64,000 nt of DNA from Flavobacterium sp. SCGC AAA160-P02 (GCA_000383355.1 KB911157.1:30461-94460); one strand, 5' to 3'. Shown: positions 43,119-52,969, counted from the first letter of the stretch. Translations and numbers: made by a program. The notes: a model not told the origin generated them from the letters alone.

Positions 43119-45545
43119 ATGAAGATATCATATAATTGGTTAAAACAATTTTTACAAGTTGATTGGGAAGAAAACAAGACCAGTGAATTATTAACTGATC
43201 TTGGTTTAGAGGTTGAAGGAATTGAGACCAAAGAATCAATTAAAGGAAGTTTAGAAGGCATCTTGGTTGGAGAAGTGTTAACATGCGTTCAACACCCAAA
43301 TGCAGATCGGTTAAAAATAACTACTGTAGATTTAGGTACTGGAGATCCTGTACAAATTGTTTGTGGTGCTCCTAATGTTGCTGCTGGTCAAAAAGTTCCT
43401 GTTGCAACTATTGGCACTACTTTGTATGACGATAAAGGAGTTGGTTTTAAAATTAAGAAAGGAAAGATACGAGGAGAAGAAAGTCATGGAATGATTTGTG
43501 CTGAAGATGAACTAGGTTTAGGAACTAGCCATGATGGAATTCTAATTCTTAACAAAAAATTAAAAGTTGGAACTCCAGCAGCTGAGGTTTTTAATATAGA
43601 AACAGATCAAGTTTTTGAGATAGGTTTAACACCAAATAGGGCAGATGCAATGAGTCATTACGGTGTTGCTAGAGATTTTCGTGCTGGATTAATACAACAC
43701 GGTATAAATTTAGAATTAATAACGCCATCTGTAAGTGATTTTCATGTAGAACAGAGAAGACTTCGTATAGATGTAGAAGTAGAGAATAAAGATTTGGCTC
43801 CACGCTATTGTGGAATTTCTATTGTAGATGTTGAGGTGAAAGATTCTCCAGAATGGATTCAAAACCGTTTGAAATCTATTGGTATTACTCCAAAAAATAA
43901 TATTGTAGACATTACCAATTATGTATTGCATGAGTTAGGACAGCCTTTACATGCATTTGATGCTTCAAAAATTAAAGGAAATAAAGTAATCGTTAAAACA
44001 TTAGCTCAAGGAACTAAGTTTACGACTTTAGATGAAGTTGAGAGAGAATTACACTCAGAAGATATTATGATTTGCGATGCCGAATCTAATCCATTATGTA
44101 TAGCAGGTGTTTTTGGAGGTATTAATTCTGGAGTCTCAGAAAAAACTACGTCCATATTTTTAGAAAGTGCTTATTTTAATCCTGTTTCTATTCGTAAAAC
44201 AGCAAAAAGACACGCATTAAATACAGATGCTTCTTTCCGTTTTGAGCGTGGAATTGATATCAACTTTACAGAATATGCTTTAAAACGGGCCGCCTTATTA
44301 ATTGAAGAATATGCAGGAGGAAAAGTTGCTTCAGATGTTATGGATTTTTATCCTGAAAAAATTGAAGACTTTCAAGTTTTTCTATCGTACGAAAGTGCTT
44401 TTAGGTTAATTGGTCAAGAGATAGATAAAGAAACCATTAAAAATATTCTAGCTTCTTTAGAAATTAAAATAAGTAGTGAGACAGAAGGAGGCTTGGGTTT
44501 AACAATTCCTTCATACAGAGTAGATGTTCAAAGAGAAGCAGATATTATAGAAGAGATTCTTAGAGTTTATGGGTATAATAATATTAAATTTTCTCATAAA
44601 TTAAATACCTCTATCTCTTTTGATAGTAATAAAGATATCTCTCTAGAGAATATTGTTGCCAATCAGTTAACTACCTTGGGTTTTAATGAAACTATGGCTA
44701 ATTCATTAACCAAAGAAGAATATAGTTCGTTTTCTGAGAATTTGAAATCAGAATTTAATGTAACCATGTTAAACCCTTTGAGTAATGATCTAAAAGTAAT
44801 GAGACAATCGTTGCTATTTAGCGGTTTAGAATCTATATCCTATAATCTTAATAGAAAAAATAATTCGTTAAAATTATATGAATTTGGAAAAACATATCAT
44901 AAGTATGAAAAAGGGTACCAAGAAGACAAACATCTTACAATCTTTGTCTCTGGAGCAAGAACCAAAGATACTTGGACAAGTTTAACCCAAAATTCAGATT
45001 TCTTTTATTTAAAAGGTATTGTAATGTCTATTTTAGAAAGAATTGGTGTTACTAATATTAAAACAAGCCCTGTAAAATCTGATGTATTTTCTGAAGGAAT
45101 TGTTCTCAGTTTAGGAAAAAATAAATTGGTAGAGTTTGGTGTTATTAAGAAAAAAATTCTTAAAGAATTTGGAATTAAGCAAGAAGTTTTATTTGCAGAT
45201 TTTGATTGGACAAGTATTCTTTCAATTTCAGGTAAAAAGAAAATAAAGGTATCTATGTTGCCAAAGTTTCCATCTGTTAAGAGAGATTTAGCACTTCTGT
45301 TAGATCAGAAAATTACCTTTAAAGAAATATACGATCTAGCGTTTCAGTCTGAACGAAATTTATTAAAAGACGTAGGCTTGTTTGATGTTTATCAGGGAGA
45401 TAAGCTTCCTGAAGGTAAAAAATCTTATGCGGTAAGTTTTGTATTACAAGATAACAATAAGACTTTAGAAGATCGCCAAATAGATAAAATAATGCAAAAA
45501 TTACAACAGTCATTTGAAAAGAATTTAGGGGCTGTTTTAAGATAA
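43119..45545 (+). CDS. pheT: Phenylalanine-tRNA ligase beta subunit
   Basis: Charges tRNA-Phe together with the alpha subunit, which is not in this window. At 808 residues it has the standard length and begins MKISYNWLKQF. The tRNA-binding EMAP-like domain (about 40-150) is followed by the B3/B4 editing region with FELTPNRAD-like EIGLTPNRADAM near 170 and the B5 domain. The ferredoxin-fold anticodon-binding domain closes the protein (KFPSVKRDLALLLD near 715). It is separate from pheS, as is usual in Bacteroidota. A terminator follows. Confidence 0.95.
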   Translation: MKISYNWLKQFLQVDWEENKTSELLTDLGLEVEGIETKESIKGSLEGILVGEVLTCVQHPNADRLKITTVDLGTGDPVQIVCGAPNVAAGQKVPVATIGTTLYDDKGVGFKIKKGKIRGEESHGMICAEDELGLGTSHDGILILNKKLKVGTPAAEVFNIETDQVFEIGLTPNRADAMSHYGVARDFRAGLIQHGINLELITPSVSDFHVEQRRLRIDVEVENKDLAPRYCGISIVDVEVKDSPEWIQNRLKSIGITPKNNIVDITNYVLHELGQPLHAFDASKIKGNKVIVKTLAQGTKFTTLDEVERELHSEDIMICDAESNPLCIAGVFGGINSGVSEKTTSIFLESAYFNPVSIRKTAKRHALNTDASFRFERGIDINFTEYALKRAALLIEEYAGGKVASDVMDFYPEKIEDFQVFLSYESAFRLIGQEIDKETIKNILASLEIKISSETEGGLGLTIPSYRVDVQREADIIEEILRVYGYNNIKFSHKLNTSISFDSNKDISLENIVANQLTTLGFNETMANSLTKEEYSSFSENLKSEFNVTMLNPLSNDLKVMRQSLLFSGLESISYNLNRKNNSLKLYEFGKTYHKYEKGYQEDKHLTIFVSGARTKDTWTSLTQNSDFFYLKGIVMSILERIGVTNIKTSPVKSDVFSEGIVLSLGKNKLVEFGVIKKKILKEFGIKQEVLFADFDWTSILSISGKKKIKVSMLPKFPSVKRDLALLLDQKITFKEIYDLAFQSERNLLKDVGLFDVYQGDKLPEGKKSYAVSFVLQDNNKTLEDRQIDKIMQKLQQSFEKNLGAVLR

Positions 45546-45549
45546 TAAT

Positions 45550-45573
45550 AAGCTCCTTTATGGAGCTTTTTTT
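45550..45573 (+). terminator. Intrinsic terminator after pheT
   Basis: The 7-bp stem AAGCTCC/GGAGCTT with a 5-nt loop is followed by five further T. It lies only 4 nt past the stop and 11 nt before pyrD. Read-through to pyrD is possible. Confidence 0.8.
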
Positions 45574-45583
45574 ATAACCAAAT

Positions 45584-46618
45584 ATGTACAAACTATTTAT
45601 TCGTCCATTTCTGTTTTTATTTGATCCAGAAAAGATTCATTATGTTACTTTTTCTCTGATTCGTTTTTTATGTAAAATTCCGTTTGTGCCTAAAATATTT
45701 AGAGGATTATATCAAATAGAAGATAAGAGATTAGAAAGAACACTCTTTGGTATTACATTTAAAAATCCAGTAGGTTTAGCAGCTGGTTTTGATAAAAATG
45801 CAGTGTTGTATAATGAATTGTCAAATTTTGGTTTTGGCTTTATAGAAATAGGAACCGTAACTCCAATTGGTCAAGAAGGCAATCCCAAAAAACGATTGTT
45901 TAGGCTAAAAGATGATGAAGGGATTATCAATAGGATGGGCTTTAATAATGACGGTTTAGAAATAGTTATTGAACAATTAAAGAAAAATAAAGGAACACTT
46001 ATTATTGGCGGAAATATTGGTAAAAACACACAAACTAGCTCAGAAAACTATACAAGAGATTATGAAGTTTGTTTTAAAGGTTTGCATCCTTATGTAGATT
46101 ATTTTGTATTAAATGTAAGTTGCCCTAATGTTGGCAGTCACGCAAAGTTAAATGACAAAGCGTATTTACTTGAATTAATTTCTGCAATACAAAAGCTCAA
46201 CAATCAAGAAACAATTCAAAAACCAATTTTATTAAAAATTGCGCCAGACTTAAACAACAATCAATTAGATGAAATAATAGAATTGGTGGCAGAAACAAAA
46301 ATTGATGGTGTAATTGCCTCTAACACTTCCACAACTAGAAATAATTTAAAAGCTTCTGTTGGTGTTATAAAAGAAATTGGTAATGGTGGTTTAAGCGGTC
46401 AACCAATTAAGGAACAGAGCACTAAAGTAATTCAGTATTTAGCAAGTCATTCTAACAAAGCATTTCCAATCATTGGAGTTGGAGGTATCCACTCTGCAGA
46501 AGATGCACTAGAAAAAATAGAAGCAGGCGCAGATTTAGTTCAGGTTTACACTGGTTTTATCTATGAAGGACCAGGATTAATTAAACAAATTAATAAGGCA
46601 TTATTAAACAAGTATTAG
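45584..46618 (+). CDS. pyrD: Dihydroorotate dehydrogenase (quinone), class 2
   Basis: Oxidises dihydroorotate to orotate with FMN and membrane quinone in pyrimidine synthesis. The protein has 344 residues. The first about 40 residues, amphipathic and hydrophobic, form the membrane-associating helices that define class 2. [12 protein letters not shown] near 60 binds FMN, and the catalytic serine is in FVLNVSCPN near residue 180. [20 protein letters not shown] near the end closes the phosphate site. It begins a run of closely spaced rightward genes reaching 49652. Confidence 0.95.
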   Translation: MYKLFIRPFLFLFDPEKIHYVTFSLIRFLCKIPFVPKIFRGLYQIEDKRLERTLFGITFKNPVGLAAGFDKNAVLYNELSNFGFGFIEIGTVTPIGQEGNPKKRLFRLKDDEGIINRMGFNNDGLEIVIEQLKKNKGTLIIGGNIGKNTQTSSENYTRDYEVCFKGLHPYVDYFVLNVSCPNVGSHAKLNDKAYLLELISAIQKLNNQETIQKPILLKIAPDLNNNQLDEIIELVAETKIDGVIASNTSTTRNNLKASVGVIKEIGNGGLSGQPIKEQSTKVIQYLASHSNKAFPIIGVGGIHSAEDALEKIEAGADLVQVYTGFIYEGPGLIKQINKALLNKY

Positions 46619-46628
46619 CACACCAATA

Positions 46629-47240
46629 ATGGAGACACTTATATCTTTTATACTAGCTGTATCTATATTGGCAATTTCTCCAGGACCAGATAATATCTTT
46701 GTATTAATGCAAAGTGTTGTTCATGGTAAAAAATATGGATTAGCAACCATTATAGGACTAATGACAGGTTGCATTGTTCACACAATTTTCGTAGCCGTAG
46801 GTATTTCTACAATAATTAAAGAAAATAACACCATTTTTTTAGTAATTAAAATACTTGGTGCTGTCTATCTTTTGTACCTAGCCTACAAAGTAATTACTGG
46901 TGGTTCAGAGATCTCTATGAGTACTGAAAAAATTGACAAAAAAACACCATTTCAATTGTTTAAGATAGGGTTTATTATGAATGTGTTGAATCCTAAAGTT
47001 ACCCTCTTTTTCTTAGCACTATTTCCTGGGTTTTTATTTTCAGAAATCTTACCAATAAGCCTTCAGTTTTATACTTTAGGAGCGTTGTTTATATTAGTAT
47101 CATTTGTTATTTTTTCTTTGATAGCTATTCTTGGAGGAACTATTTCAGAGAAAATTAAAACGAGTAAAAATATTGGAGTTTGGTTACAATGGATGCAAGT
47201 TTTTGTATTTATTGGAATTGCTGTGTTTATTTTGATTTAA
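46629..47240 (+). CDS. LysE/RhtB-family amino acid exporter
   Basis: A 203-residue inner-membrane protein with about six hydrophobic segments. The family signature ISPGPDNIFVLMQSVVHGKKYGL is near residue 20 (the part up to VVHG is the conserved block), and a further helix contains GFIMNVLNPKVTLFFLALFPGF around residue 115. Family members export amino acids or their analogues; the substrate cannot be inferred. It starts 10 nt after pyrD and is probably co-transcribed. Confidence 0.87.
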   Translation: METLISFILAVSILAISPGPDNIFVLMQSVVHGKKYGLATIIGLMTGCIVHTIFVAVGISTIIKENNTIFLVIKILGAVYLLYLAYKVITGGSEISMSTEKIDKKTPFQLFKIGFIMNVLNPKVTLFFLALFPGFLFSEILPISLQFYTLGALFILVSFVIFSLIAILGGTISEKIKTSKNIGVWLQWMQVFVFIGIAVFILI

Positions 47241-47259
47241 CATGAATGCCTTTAAATTG

Positions 47260-47267
47260 TATCTTTG
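47260..47267 (+). promoter_or_regulatory. -7 element directly before HMG-CoA lyase
   Basis: TATCTTTG lies 5 nt upstream of the ATG at 47273, so transcription would start at or next to that codon, giving a leaderless mRNA. A TTTG lies 25 nt further upstream, longer than the 20 nt seen elsewhere in the window. Confidence 0.38.
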
Positions 47268-47272
47268 AATTC

Positions 47273-48127
47273 ATGAACAAAGTAAAAGTTATTGAATGTC
47301 CTAGAGATGCCATGCAAGGCATAAAAAGTCATTTTATTTCTACTGAAGAAAAAGCAGGTTATATCAACTCTTTACTAAAAGTTGGTTTTGATACCATAGA
47401 TTTTGGAAGTTTTGTGTCACCAAAAGCAATTCCACAGATGCGAGATACTGCAGCTGTATTATCAAAATTAGACATCTCTCAAACACAAAGTAAATTATTA
47501 GCAATTATAGCCAATGTTAGAGGCGCTAATGATGCTGCTCAATTTGAAGAAATAGATTATTTGGGCTATCCGTTCTCTATTTCTGAGAATTTTCAGATGC
47601 GGAATACTCACAAAACAATTCATCAATCTATTGAAGCCTTAGAAGAAATTTTATCAATAGCAATTAGAACAAACAAAGAAGTAGTCGCTTATTTATCTAT
47701 GGGGTTTGGAAACCCATATGGTGATCCTTGGAATGTTGAGATAGTGGGGGAGTGGACAGAAAAATTATCTAATATGGGGATTAAAATTATATCACTCTCA
47801 GATACCATTGGTAGTTCTACTCCAGATGTGATAGAATACTTGTTTTCAAACTTAATTCCTAGTTACCCTAATATTGAATTTGGTGCACACTTGCATACCA
47901 CTCCAGATTCTTGGCATGAAAAAGTAAATGCAGCATACAACGCAGGTTGCCATCGGTTTGATGGTGCAATTAAAGGATATGGAGGCTGTCCGATGGCAAA
48001 AGATGAATTAACGGGCAATATGCCAACAGAAAAACTTCTTTCTTATTTTACAGCACAAAAAGCCATTACTGGAATTAAACCAATGAGTTTTGAAAGTGCT
48101 TACAACAAGGCATTACAGATTTTTTAA
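47273..48127 (+). CDS. Hydroxymethylglutaryl-CoA lyase
   Basis: Cleaves HMG-CoA to acetoacetate and acetyl-CoA, the last step of leucine breakdown. The chosen ATG gives 284 residues beginning MNKVKVIECPRDAMQG, the family opening, where the Arg-Asp pair binds metal and substrate. GAHLHTTPDSW near residue 205 supplies metal-binding histidines, and GYGGCPMAKDELTGN carries the catalytic cysteine loop. The frame extends to an ATG at 47246, but that start precedes a promoter-like TATCTTTG and adds residues not seen in the family. It lies in the pyrD-lysE-nucleotidase run. Confidence 0.92.
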   Translation: MNKVKVIECPRDAMQGIKSHFISTEEKAGYINSLLKVGFDTIDFGSFVSPKAIPQMRDTAAVLSKLDISQTQSKLLAIIANVRGANDAAQFEEIDYLGYPFSISENFQMRNTHKTIHQSIEALEEILSIAIRTNKEVVAYLSMGFGNPYGDPWNVEIVGEWTEKLSNMGIKIISLSDTIGSSTPDVIEYLFSNLIPSYPNIEFGAHLHTTPDSWHEKVNAAYNAGCHRFDGAIKGYGGCPMAKDELTGNMPTEKLLSYFTAQKAITGIKPMSFESAYNKALQIF

Positions 48128-48146
48128 TTTAATACATAAAACCCTT

Positions 48147-49652
48147 ATGAAACAATATAAGTTAATCATACTATTTTTATTTACAATTCTTTTTGTATCC
48201 TGTTCATCAGATGATGGTAAGATATCCTTTACAATTTTACAACTAAATGATGTCTATGAAATTTCTTCAATACAGGGAGGAAAGTACGGAGGAATGGCAA
48301 GAGTTGAAACTGTTCATCAAGAATTAGTAGCAAAAAACAAAAATACCTTATTAGTGATGGCTGGAGATTTTTTAAATCCCTCCCTACTAGGAACCATGAA
48401 ACATGAAGGAGTGAGAGTAAGAGGAAAGCAGATGATTGAGGTTATGAATGCTATGAGTTTTGATTTGGTAGCTTTTGGAAATCATGAATTTGATATCCCT
48501 AAAAAAGACCTTCAAAAAAGAATGGATGAGAGTAATTTTCCATGGATTTCTTCTAATGTATTTAATAAAACAGCAGATAGTATCAAACAATTTTACCAAG
48601 AACTTAGTGGAGTTAAAAGATTGATTAAAGGGTCATTTATAAAAGAAATTTTTGATGAAGACGGTACAAAAATTAAGGTAGGTTTTATAAGTGTCTGTAT
48701 TCCTTCAAACCCTAAAGACTATGTTTTATATAAAGATATGTTTAGTGCTATTGTTAAAGAATATGAGTCTATAAAAAATAAGGTAGATATAGTTATTGGA
48801 CTTACACATGTAAAAATAGAACACGATAGAGAAATAGCTAAATTATTGCCAAATATTCCATTAATAATGGGTGGTCATGAGCATACAAACAAAAATGAAA
48901 TGATTGGTAATGTTCGTATTACAAAGGCAGATGCAAATGCAAAAACTGCCTATATTCATAGCATAAATTACGATAAAAAAAATAAAAACACTATCATTTC
49001 TTCCCAATTAAAATCAATTGATACTTCTATCACAGATAATTTAAAAGTCAAATTGGTGGTAGATAAATGGAGTCAAGTAATGGAAGATCAAATATCTAAG
49101 ATTGTAGAAAATCCGTATGAGATTATCTATACATCAAAAGTTCCGTTAGATGCAAGAGATGCACCAATTAGATCTAAACAAACCAACTTAGGAAATATGA
49201 TTGCTAGATCAATGGCCTATTCATATGATAATAAGGTTGATTGTTCTATTGTAAATGGAGGTTCTATTAGAATTGATGACCAATTGATTGGAGATATTAA
49301 CAGTATTGATATTTTTAGAGTTTTACCATTTGGAGGGCCAGTTTTAAAAGTTAAAATGAAAGGAAGTTTATTAAAAAAAGTACTTCAATATGGTGAAAAT
49401 GCTGCTGGAAGCGGAGCTTATTTGCAACGGAATAATATTCAATTTATAAATAAAACTTTTACCATAAATAACAAAAAAATTAGCTCTTCAACTATATATA
49501 CAGTTGCACTAAGTGATTATTTAATGAAAGGTTTAGATATTCCTTTTCTCACTAAAGACCATCCCGATATCATCTCTGTCTTTAATCCTATACCTTCAGA
49601 AGTTCCTTTTGATATTAGAAAAGCAGTCATCACTTATTTTAAAACTCAATAA
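48147..49652 (+). CDS. Lipoprotein 5'-nucleotidase / metallophosphoesterase
   Basis: An exported phosphohydrolase of 501 residues. The chosen ATG gives a lipoprotein signal with the lipobox around FVSC (Cys at about residue 20). A frame start at 48090 would overlap HMG-CoA lyase and bury the signal, so it is rejected. The calcineurin-like domain has LQLNDVYE, AGDFLNP, GNHEFD and GGHEHT metal motifs. The C-terminal nucleotidase domain carries the substrate loop VNGGSIR near residue 370 and FGGPVLKV. It probably acts in the periplasm or at the surface, releasing phosphate or nucleosides from nucleotides. It is last in the run and is followed by a strong hairpin. Confidence 0.88.
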   Translation: MKQYKLIILFLFTILFVSCSSDDGKISFTILQLNDVYEISSIQGGKYGGMARVETVHQELVAKNKNTLLVMAGDFLNPSLLGTMKHEGVRVRGKQMIEVMNAMSFDLVAFGNHEFDIPKKDLQKRMDESNFPWISSNVFNKTADSIKQFYQELSGVKRLIKGSFIKEIFDEDGTKIKVGFISVCIPSNPKDYVLYKDMFSAIVKEYESIKNKVDIVIGLTHVKIEHDREIAKLLPNIPLIMGGHEHTNKNEMIGNVRITKADANAKTAYIHSINYDKKNKNTIISSQLKSIDTSITDNLKVKLVVDKWSQVMEDQISKIVENPYEIIYTSKVPLDARDAPIRSKQTNLGNMIARSMAYSYDNKVDCSIVNGGSIRIDDQLIGDINSIDIFRVLPFGGPVLKVKMKGSLLKKVLQYGENAAGSGAYLQRNNIQFINKTFTINNKKISSSTIYTVALSDYLMKGLDIPFLTKDHPDIISVFNPIPSEVPFDIRKAVITYFKTQ

Positions 49653-49657
49653 TCAAC

Positions 49658-49687
49658 AAGAGGAAGTTTTATTAGTAACTTCCTCTT
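49658..49687. terminator. Bidirectional hairpin between the nucleotidase and TonB receptor genes
   Basis: The 11-bp perfect stem AAGAGGAAGTT/AACTTCCTCTT around an 8-nt loop lies between two convergent genes. The T-run on either side is short, so termination efficiency is uncertain. Confidence 0.65.
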
Positions 49688-49709
49688 TCTGATTTAATTT
49701 GTGTAAAAA

Positions 49710-51947
49710 TTAAAACATGTATTGCAGTCCTACGTAGGCACCAAAAGGATGTCCAGGTCTTAAACCAGCAGGAACCCTAGATGCAACATATGTTTCATCT
49801 AATAAATTTATGATGTTTGCTGAAACAATTACTTTTTTATTGATATGATATTTTCCAGAAAAATCAACAATAAAATTAGAAGCTACCAATTCGTTTAGTG
49901 GAATTATTCCTCTTCCGGCTTGAGTTCTAAATTCTCCATTAAAACGACCGTTTAAATTTAGCTCAAATTTTGAATGCTCTAAAGAGACTCCAATATTGAA
50001 TTGATGCTTTGAGATATAAGGCAATTCATCACCAGCAATAACTTCACCCCATAAATCTGCATCACTACCAAAACTATTTTTAAATTCTGTATTTGTATGG
50101 GTGTAACCAAGTGTAAAAGGGAGGCTGTAATCAGATTTGTTAGTTAAGAAATCATAATTTAAAAGTAATTCAAGCCCATTTACAAGAACTTCTCCAGCAT
50201 TAAATTGGTCTAAAGATCCGCTACCACCAGTGGCAGCTAAATCACTTCCTAGTAGATTACTATAATCATTATAGAAAACAACGGCTTCAGCTTTTAAATT
50301 TTTAATATTAAATCTAGTTCCTAGTTCATAGTTAATACTTTCTTCAGGCGCTTGGCCTTCTTGATTTCCTGGAGGAGAAAAACCTTTATGAACCCCACCA
50401 AAGACAGATAGGTTATTTGTAAACTTATAATTTGTTCCAATTCCAGGAATAAAAATATTGGCATTGTTTTCTCTTGTAGAGAGATTTACCCCAGTTCTTA
50501 ACGAATCATTACTACCAAAGTTCTCTCTCTTTAAGGCAATGTTTTCATAACGAATACCGGGAGTAAATGTCCAGTTATTAACTTTTAACCTATAGGTTAT
50601 AGATGAAGCAAAAGCTTTAGCACTACTAATTCTATTGGCATTAGAACCTGGAGTTCCTGCATTTACTAATTGTAAATCACCATTGTTTACTGTGTAATCA
50701 TCAATCCACTGAAAACGATCTTCATCATCATAATGATAACGAATACCAATTTCAATATCATGAAAAGCATCACCTTTATACCAATGATAATCTAATTTTG
50801 TTTGAACACCTTTAGCCCTATACGTTCTATTGTTAGCTCTTATATTGATAGAATCATCATCATCATCAGAATTAATAGTTCCCTTTACTAAACCTAAATA
50901 GTCTGCAAAAGTTGTTAGATTTCCAAACACTTTTCCAATAGATTGTCTATCACCATTAAAAGTAATATAATCTGCTTTATACCAGTTCCTTGTAAAGTAG
51001 TTGCTATATGCATTTGTTGTAATTCTAAAATTTTTAGAAAAATCTAAAGTATGTGTTAAAAGAATTTGTTTATGAATGTTTTTCATTAAATCATTACTAG
51101 AACCAGCATATCTTTTAAAAGGGTCTACTCCAAAATCTTCATCAGTTAAACCTAAGTATGTTTCATTAGATACCTCATCTGAATATTGAACTTTTGCTTC
51201 TAATGATTGTTTAATAGCTGCATTTGGGAAAATATTCATTCTAAACTTAGCAACGATATCATTTTTATTAAAACCAGTATTTTTATCATTCAATAATTTC
51301 TTGAATCCATCAGATCCATAATTTAGATATTCAACTGAGTATCCAAAGGCTTTATTATTATCTCCTATAATAGCATGCAGTTGAGATGAATTAAAACTAC
51401 CGTAACTTGCTTTCACACTTCCTCCAAATGAATCTGGAATTTGATTAGAAATCATGTTAATTGCGCCACCAGTTGTAAAAGGGCCATATTGAATTTGACT
51501 ACTTCCTTTTAAAACCTCTACAGCTTGCATTCGGGCTATTGTTGGAAAATAGTAAGCAGAAGATGCACTGTATGGTGCTGGAGCTATTAGAATGCCATCT
51601 TCCATGATGGTTATTTTTGCACTTCTTTCTGGAGAAGTTCCTCGTAAACTAATGTTTGGTCGTAAACCAAAACCATCTTCTTCATAAATATTTACTCCAG
51701 GAACTGATCTTAAAGCTCTATTTACATCTGTAAAACTAAATTTTTTTAATTCTTTAGGAGATAAGAAATAGGCAGAACCTGTTCTGTTTTGTGCAACATA
51801 TTTATTTCCAAAAATAACATTTGTTTTTAAAATTACTTCATCTAACTTTTGAATAGTATCTGTAACTTTTTTTGTTTTATTTTCTTTGTTTTGAGCAGTG
51901 TTACTCAAGGTTATGATAATTAAAAAAAGGAGTATTATTTTCTTCAT
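49710..51947 (-). CDS. TonB-dependent outer-membrane receptor, FecA-like
   Basis: A 745-residue receptor with a signal peptide (about 1-18) from the chosen ATG. The plug domain (about 50-180) shows KKFSFTDVNRALRSVPGVNI, an ISLRGTSPERS segment and VEVLKGSSQIQYGP. The 22-strand barrel runs to the C-terminus, which ends in aromatic YMF as required for barrel assembly. The plug resembles iron(III)-dicitrate/FecA-type receptors; the substrate is a guess. No SusD partner is adjacent, which argues against a polysaccharide system. The frame extends 18 codons to 52001, but a promoter lies inside that extension, so the ATG at 51947 is chosen. Confidence 0.9.
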   Translation of the reverse strand: MKKIILLFLIIITLSNTAQNKENKTKKVTDTIQKLDEVILKTNVIFGNKYVAQNRTGSAYFLSPKELKKFSFTDVNRALRSVPGVNIYEEDGFGLRPNISLRGTSPERSAKITIMEDGILIAPAPYSASSAYYFPTIARMQAVEVLKGSSQIQYGPFTTGGAINMISNQIPDSFGGSVKASYGSFNSSQLHAIIGDNNKAFGYSVEYLNYGSDGFKKLLNDKNTGFNKNDIVAKFRMNIFPNAAIKQSLEAKVQYSDEVSNETYLGLTDEDFGVDPFKRYAGSSNDLMKNIHKQILLTHTLDFSKNFRITTNAYSNYFTRNWYKADYITFNGDRQSIGKVFGNLTTFADYLGLVKGTINSDDDDDSINIRANNRTYRAKGVQTKLDYHWYKGDAFHDIEIGIRYHYDDEDRFQWIDDYTVNNGDLQLVNAGTPGSNANRISSAKAFASSITYRLKVNNWTFTPGIRYENIALKRENFGSNDSLRTGVNLSTRENNANIFIPGIGTNYKFTNNLSVFGGVHKGFSPPGNQEGQAPEESINYELGTRFNIKNLKAEAVVFYNDYSNLLGSDLAATGGSGSLDQFNAGEVLVNGLELLLNYDFLTNKSDYSLPFTLGYTHTNTEFKNSFGSDADLWGEVIAGDELPYISKHQFNIGVSLEHSKFELNLNGRFNGEFRTQAGRGIIPLNELVASNFIVDFSGKYHINKKVIVSANIINLLDETYVASRVPAGLRPGHPFGAYVGLQYMF

Positions 51948-51985
51948 TTTATTTAGATTAATTATAAATAAATGTTTTTTTTGTG

Positions 51986-52017
51986 CAAATATAGTACACA
52001 AATCTTGACTTCACAAA
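51986..52017 (-). promoter_or_regulatory. Promoter of the TonB-dependent receptor
   Basis: On the minus strand, TTTG (52014-52017) and TATATTTG (51986-51993) are separated by exactly 20 nt. Transcription would start near 51979, about 32 nt upstream of the ATG at 51947. Confidence 0.7.
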
Positions 52018-52110
52018 GCTTATTTAGAATAAATAAAAATAAAATACAAAGATATTGACTATCAGTTATTTAAATAGAATGATTCTTGATAGACGATTTT
52101 TAAGAAATAT

Positions 52111-52142
52111 TTTGAATGTATTTTGAATGTATTGTATTTTTG
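52111..52142 (+). promoter_or_regulatory. Promoter of the orphan membrane protein gene
   Basis: TTTG (52111-52114) and TATTTTTG (52135-52142) are separated by exactly 20 nt. Transcription would begin near 52149, which places the translation start at the ATG at 52165 and not at the upstream TTG at 52123. Confidence 0.7.
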
Positions 52143-52164
52143 TATTAGTATTAAAATTAAGTAT

Positions 52165-52887
52165 ATGCTAAAATCTATAGATTTACACAAAAAGCTAATA
52201 GTTGAAAGAGAAAAAAACCTTCACTCCAATAATATTATAGAATGGGTTCAATCAATCTTTAATGAAATAACTGTAACTAATAAATCAGTTTTAGAGAGAC
52301 TCTCTGCTTCACCTATTAATAAAAACGTTAATACTTTTAATATTGATGAAGTAGATACAAATGCAATTTTTCACATATCTCACATAGAGAAAATATGCAT
52401 TAATTATCGCCTTCGTTTTTTAGACACAAAATATTTCAAAGGATCTTATCCGGAAATTGTGGTAGACAAGATAACTACATTAGAAAAAAAACATCAAACT
52501 ATTCTAGATGGTTTTAAGATTATAGCACCCTCTAAATTGTTTCGTTTAGACAAAGCAGATGATCCTCTTTTATTTGCTCCTATGGGGAATGGGTATTATT
52601 ATTTAATTCACAAATGGGGTACCGATCTTCATCCATTAAGAAAAATTAAATATTGGGGTGTAAAAAACGTAGAAAATTTAGGAATTTCAATCTTTTTGCT
52701 AAGTTTACTGTCCACTATTTTAACGAAAAATCTCATTTATGGAGATACCAATCATGTAGGGTATCTATTTATGTTATTTTTATTTTACGTAAAAGGCTAT
52801 GTAGGAATGTTGTTTCTGTTAGGGGCTTCTTCTGGAAAAAACTTTAGTGAATATTGTTGGCTAAGTAAGTACGATAAAATCACCTAA
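52165..52887 (+). CDS. Membrane protein of unknown function
   Basis: A 240-residue protein starting MLKSIDLHKK. The first about 165 residues are soluble, charged and mostly helical. A segment FAPMGNGYYYLIHKWGTDLHPLRK leads to two hydrophobic helices (about 180-197 and 205-225). The C-terminus is short and polar. No known catalytic motif is visible, and I do not recognise the family. It is divergent from the TonB-dependent receptor with a promoter of the same design, and lies 82 nt upstream of guaB on the same strand. The start is fixed by the promoter position. Confidence 0.7.
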   Translation: MLKSIDLHKKLIVEREKNLHSNNIIEWVQSIFNEITVTNKSVLERLSASPINKNVNTFNIDEVDTNAIFHISHIEKICINYRLRFLDTKYFKGSYPEIVVDKITTLEKKHQTILDGFKIIAPSKLFRLDKADDPLLFAPMGNGYYYLIHKWGTDLHPLRKIKYWGVKNVENLGISIFLLSLLSTILTKNLIYGDTNHVGYLFMLFLFYVKGYVGMLFLLGASSGKNFSEYCWLSKYDKIT

Positions 52888-52932
52888 TAATTCTTGCAGT
52901 CATTTATTATCATTATTTCCATAAATATTTTG

Positions 52933-52940
52933 TAAATTTG
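52933..52940 (+). promoter_or_regulatory. guaB -7 element
   Basis: TAAATTTG lies 29 nt upstream of the guaB ATG. No TTG is found at the 20-nt position. Confidence 0.45.
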
Positions 52941-52969
52941 GCTGCAATTAATTTTAAGTTGATTGCACT

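Noticed and set aside
48090..48146. Upstream start for the 5'-nucleotidase
   Set aside because: It would overlap HMG-CoA lyase and place about 19 residues before the lipoprotein signal; the ATG at 48147 gives a proper lipobox.
49710..51947. TonB-dependent receptor as part of a polysaccharide utilisation locus
   Set aside because: No SusD-like gene, glycoside hydrolase or hybrid regulator is adjacent; the plug looks like the iron-citrate type.
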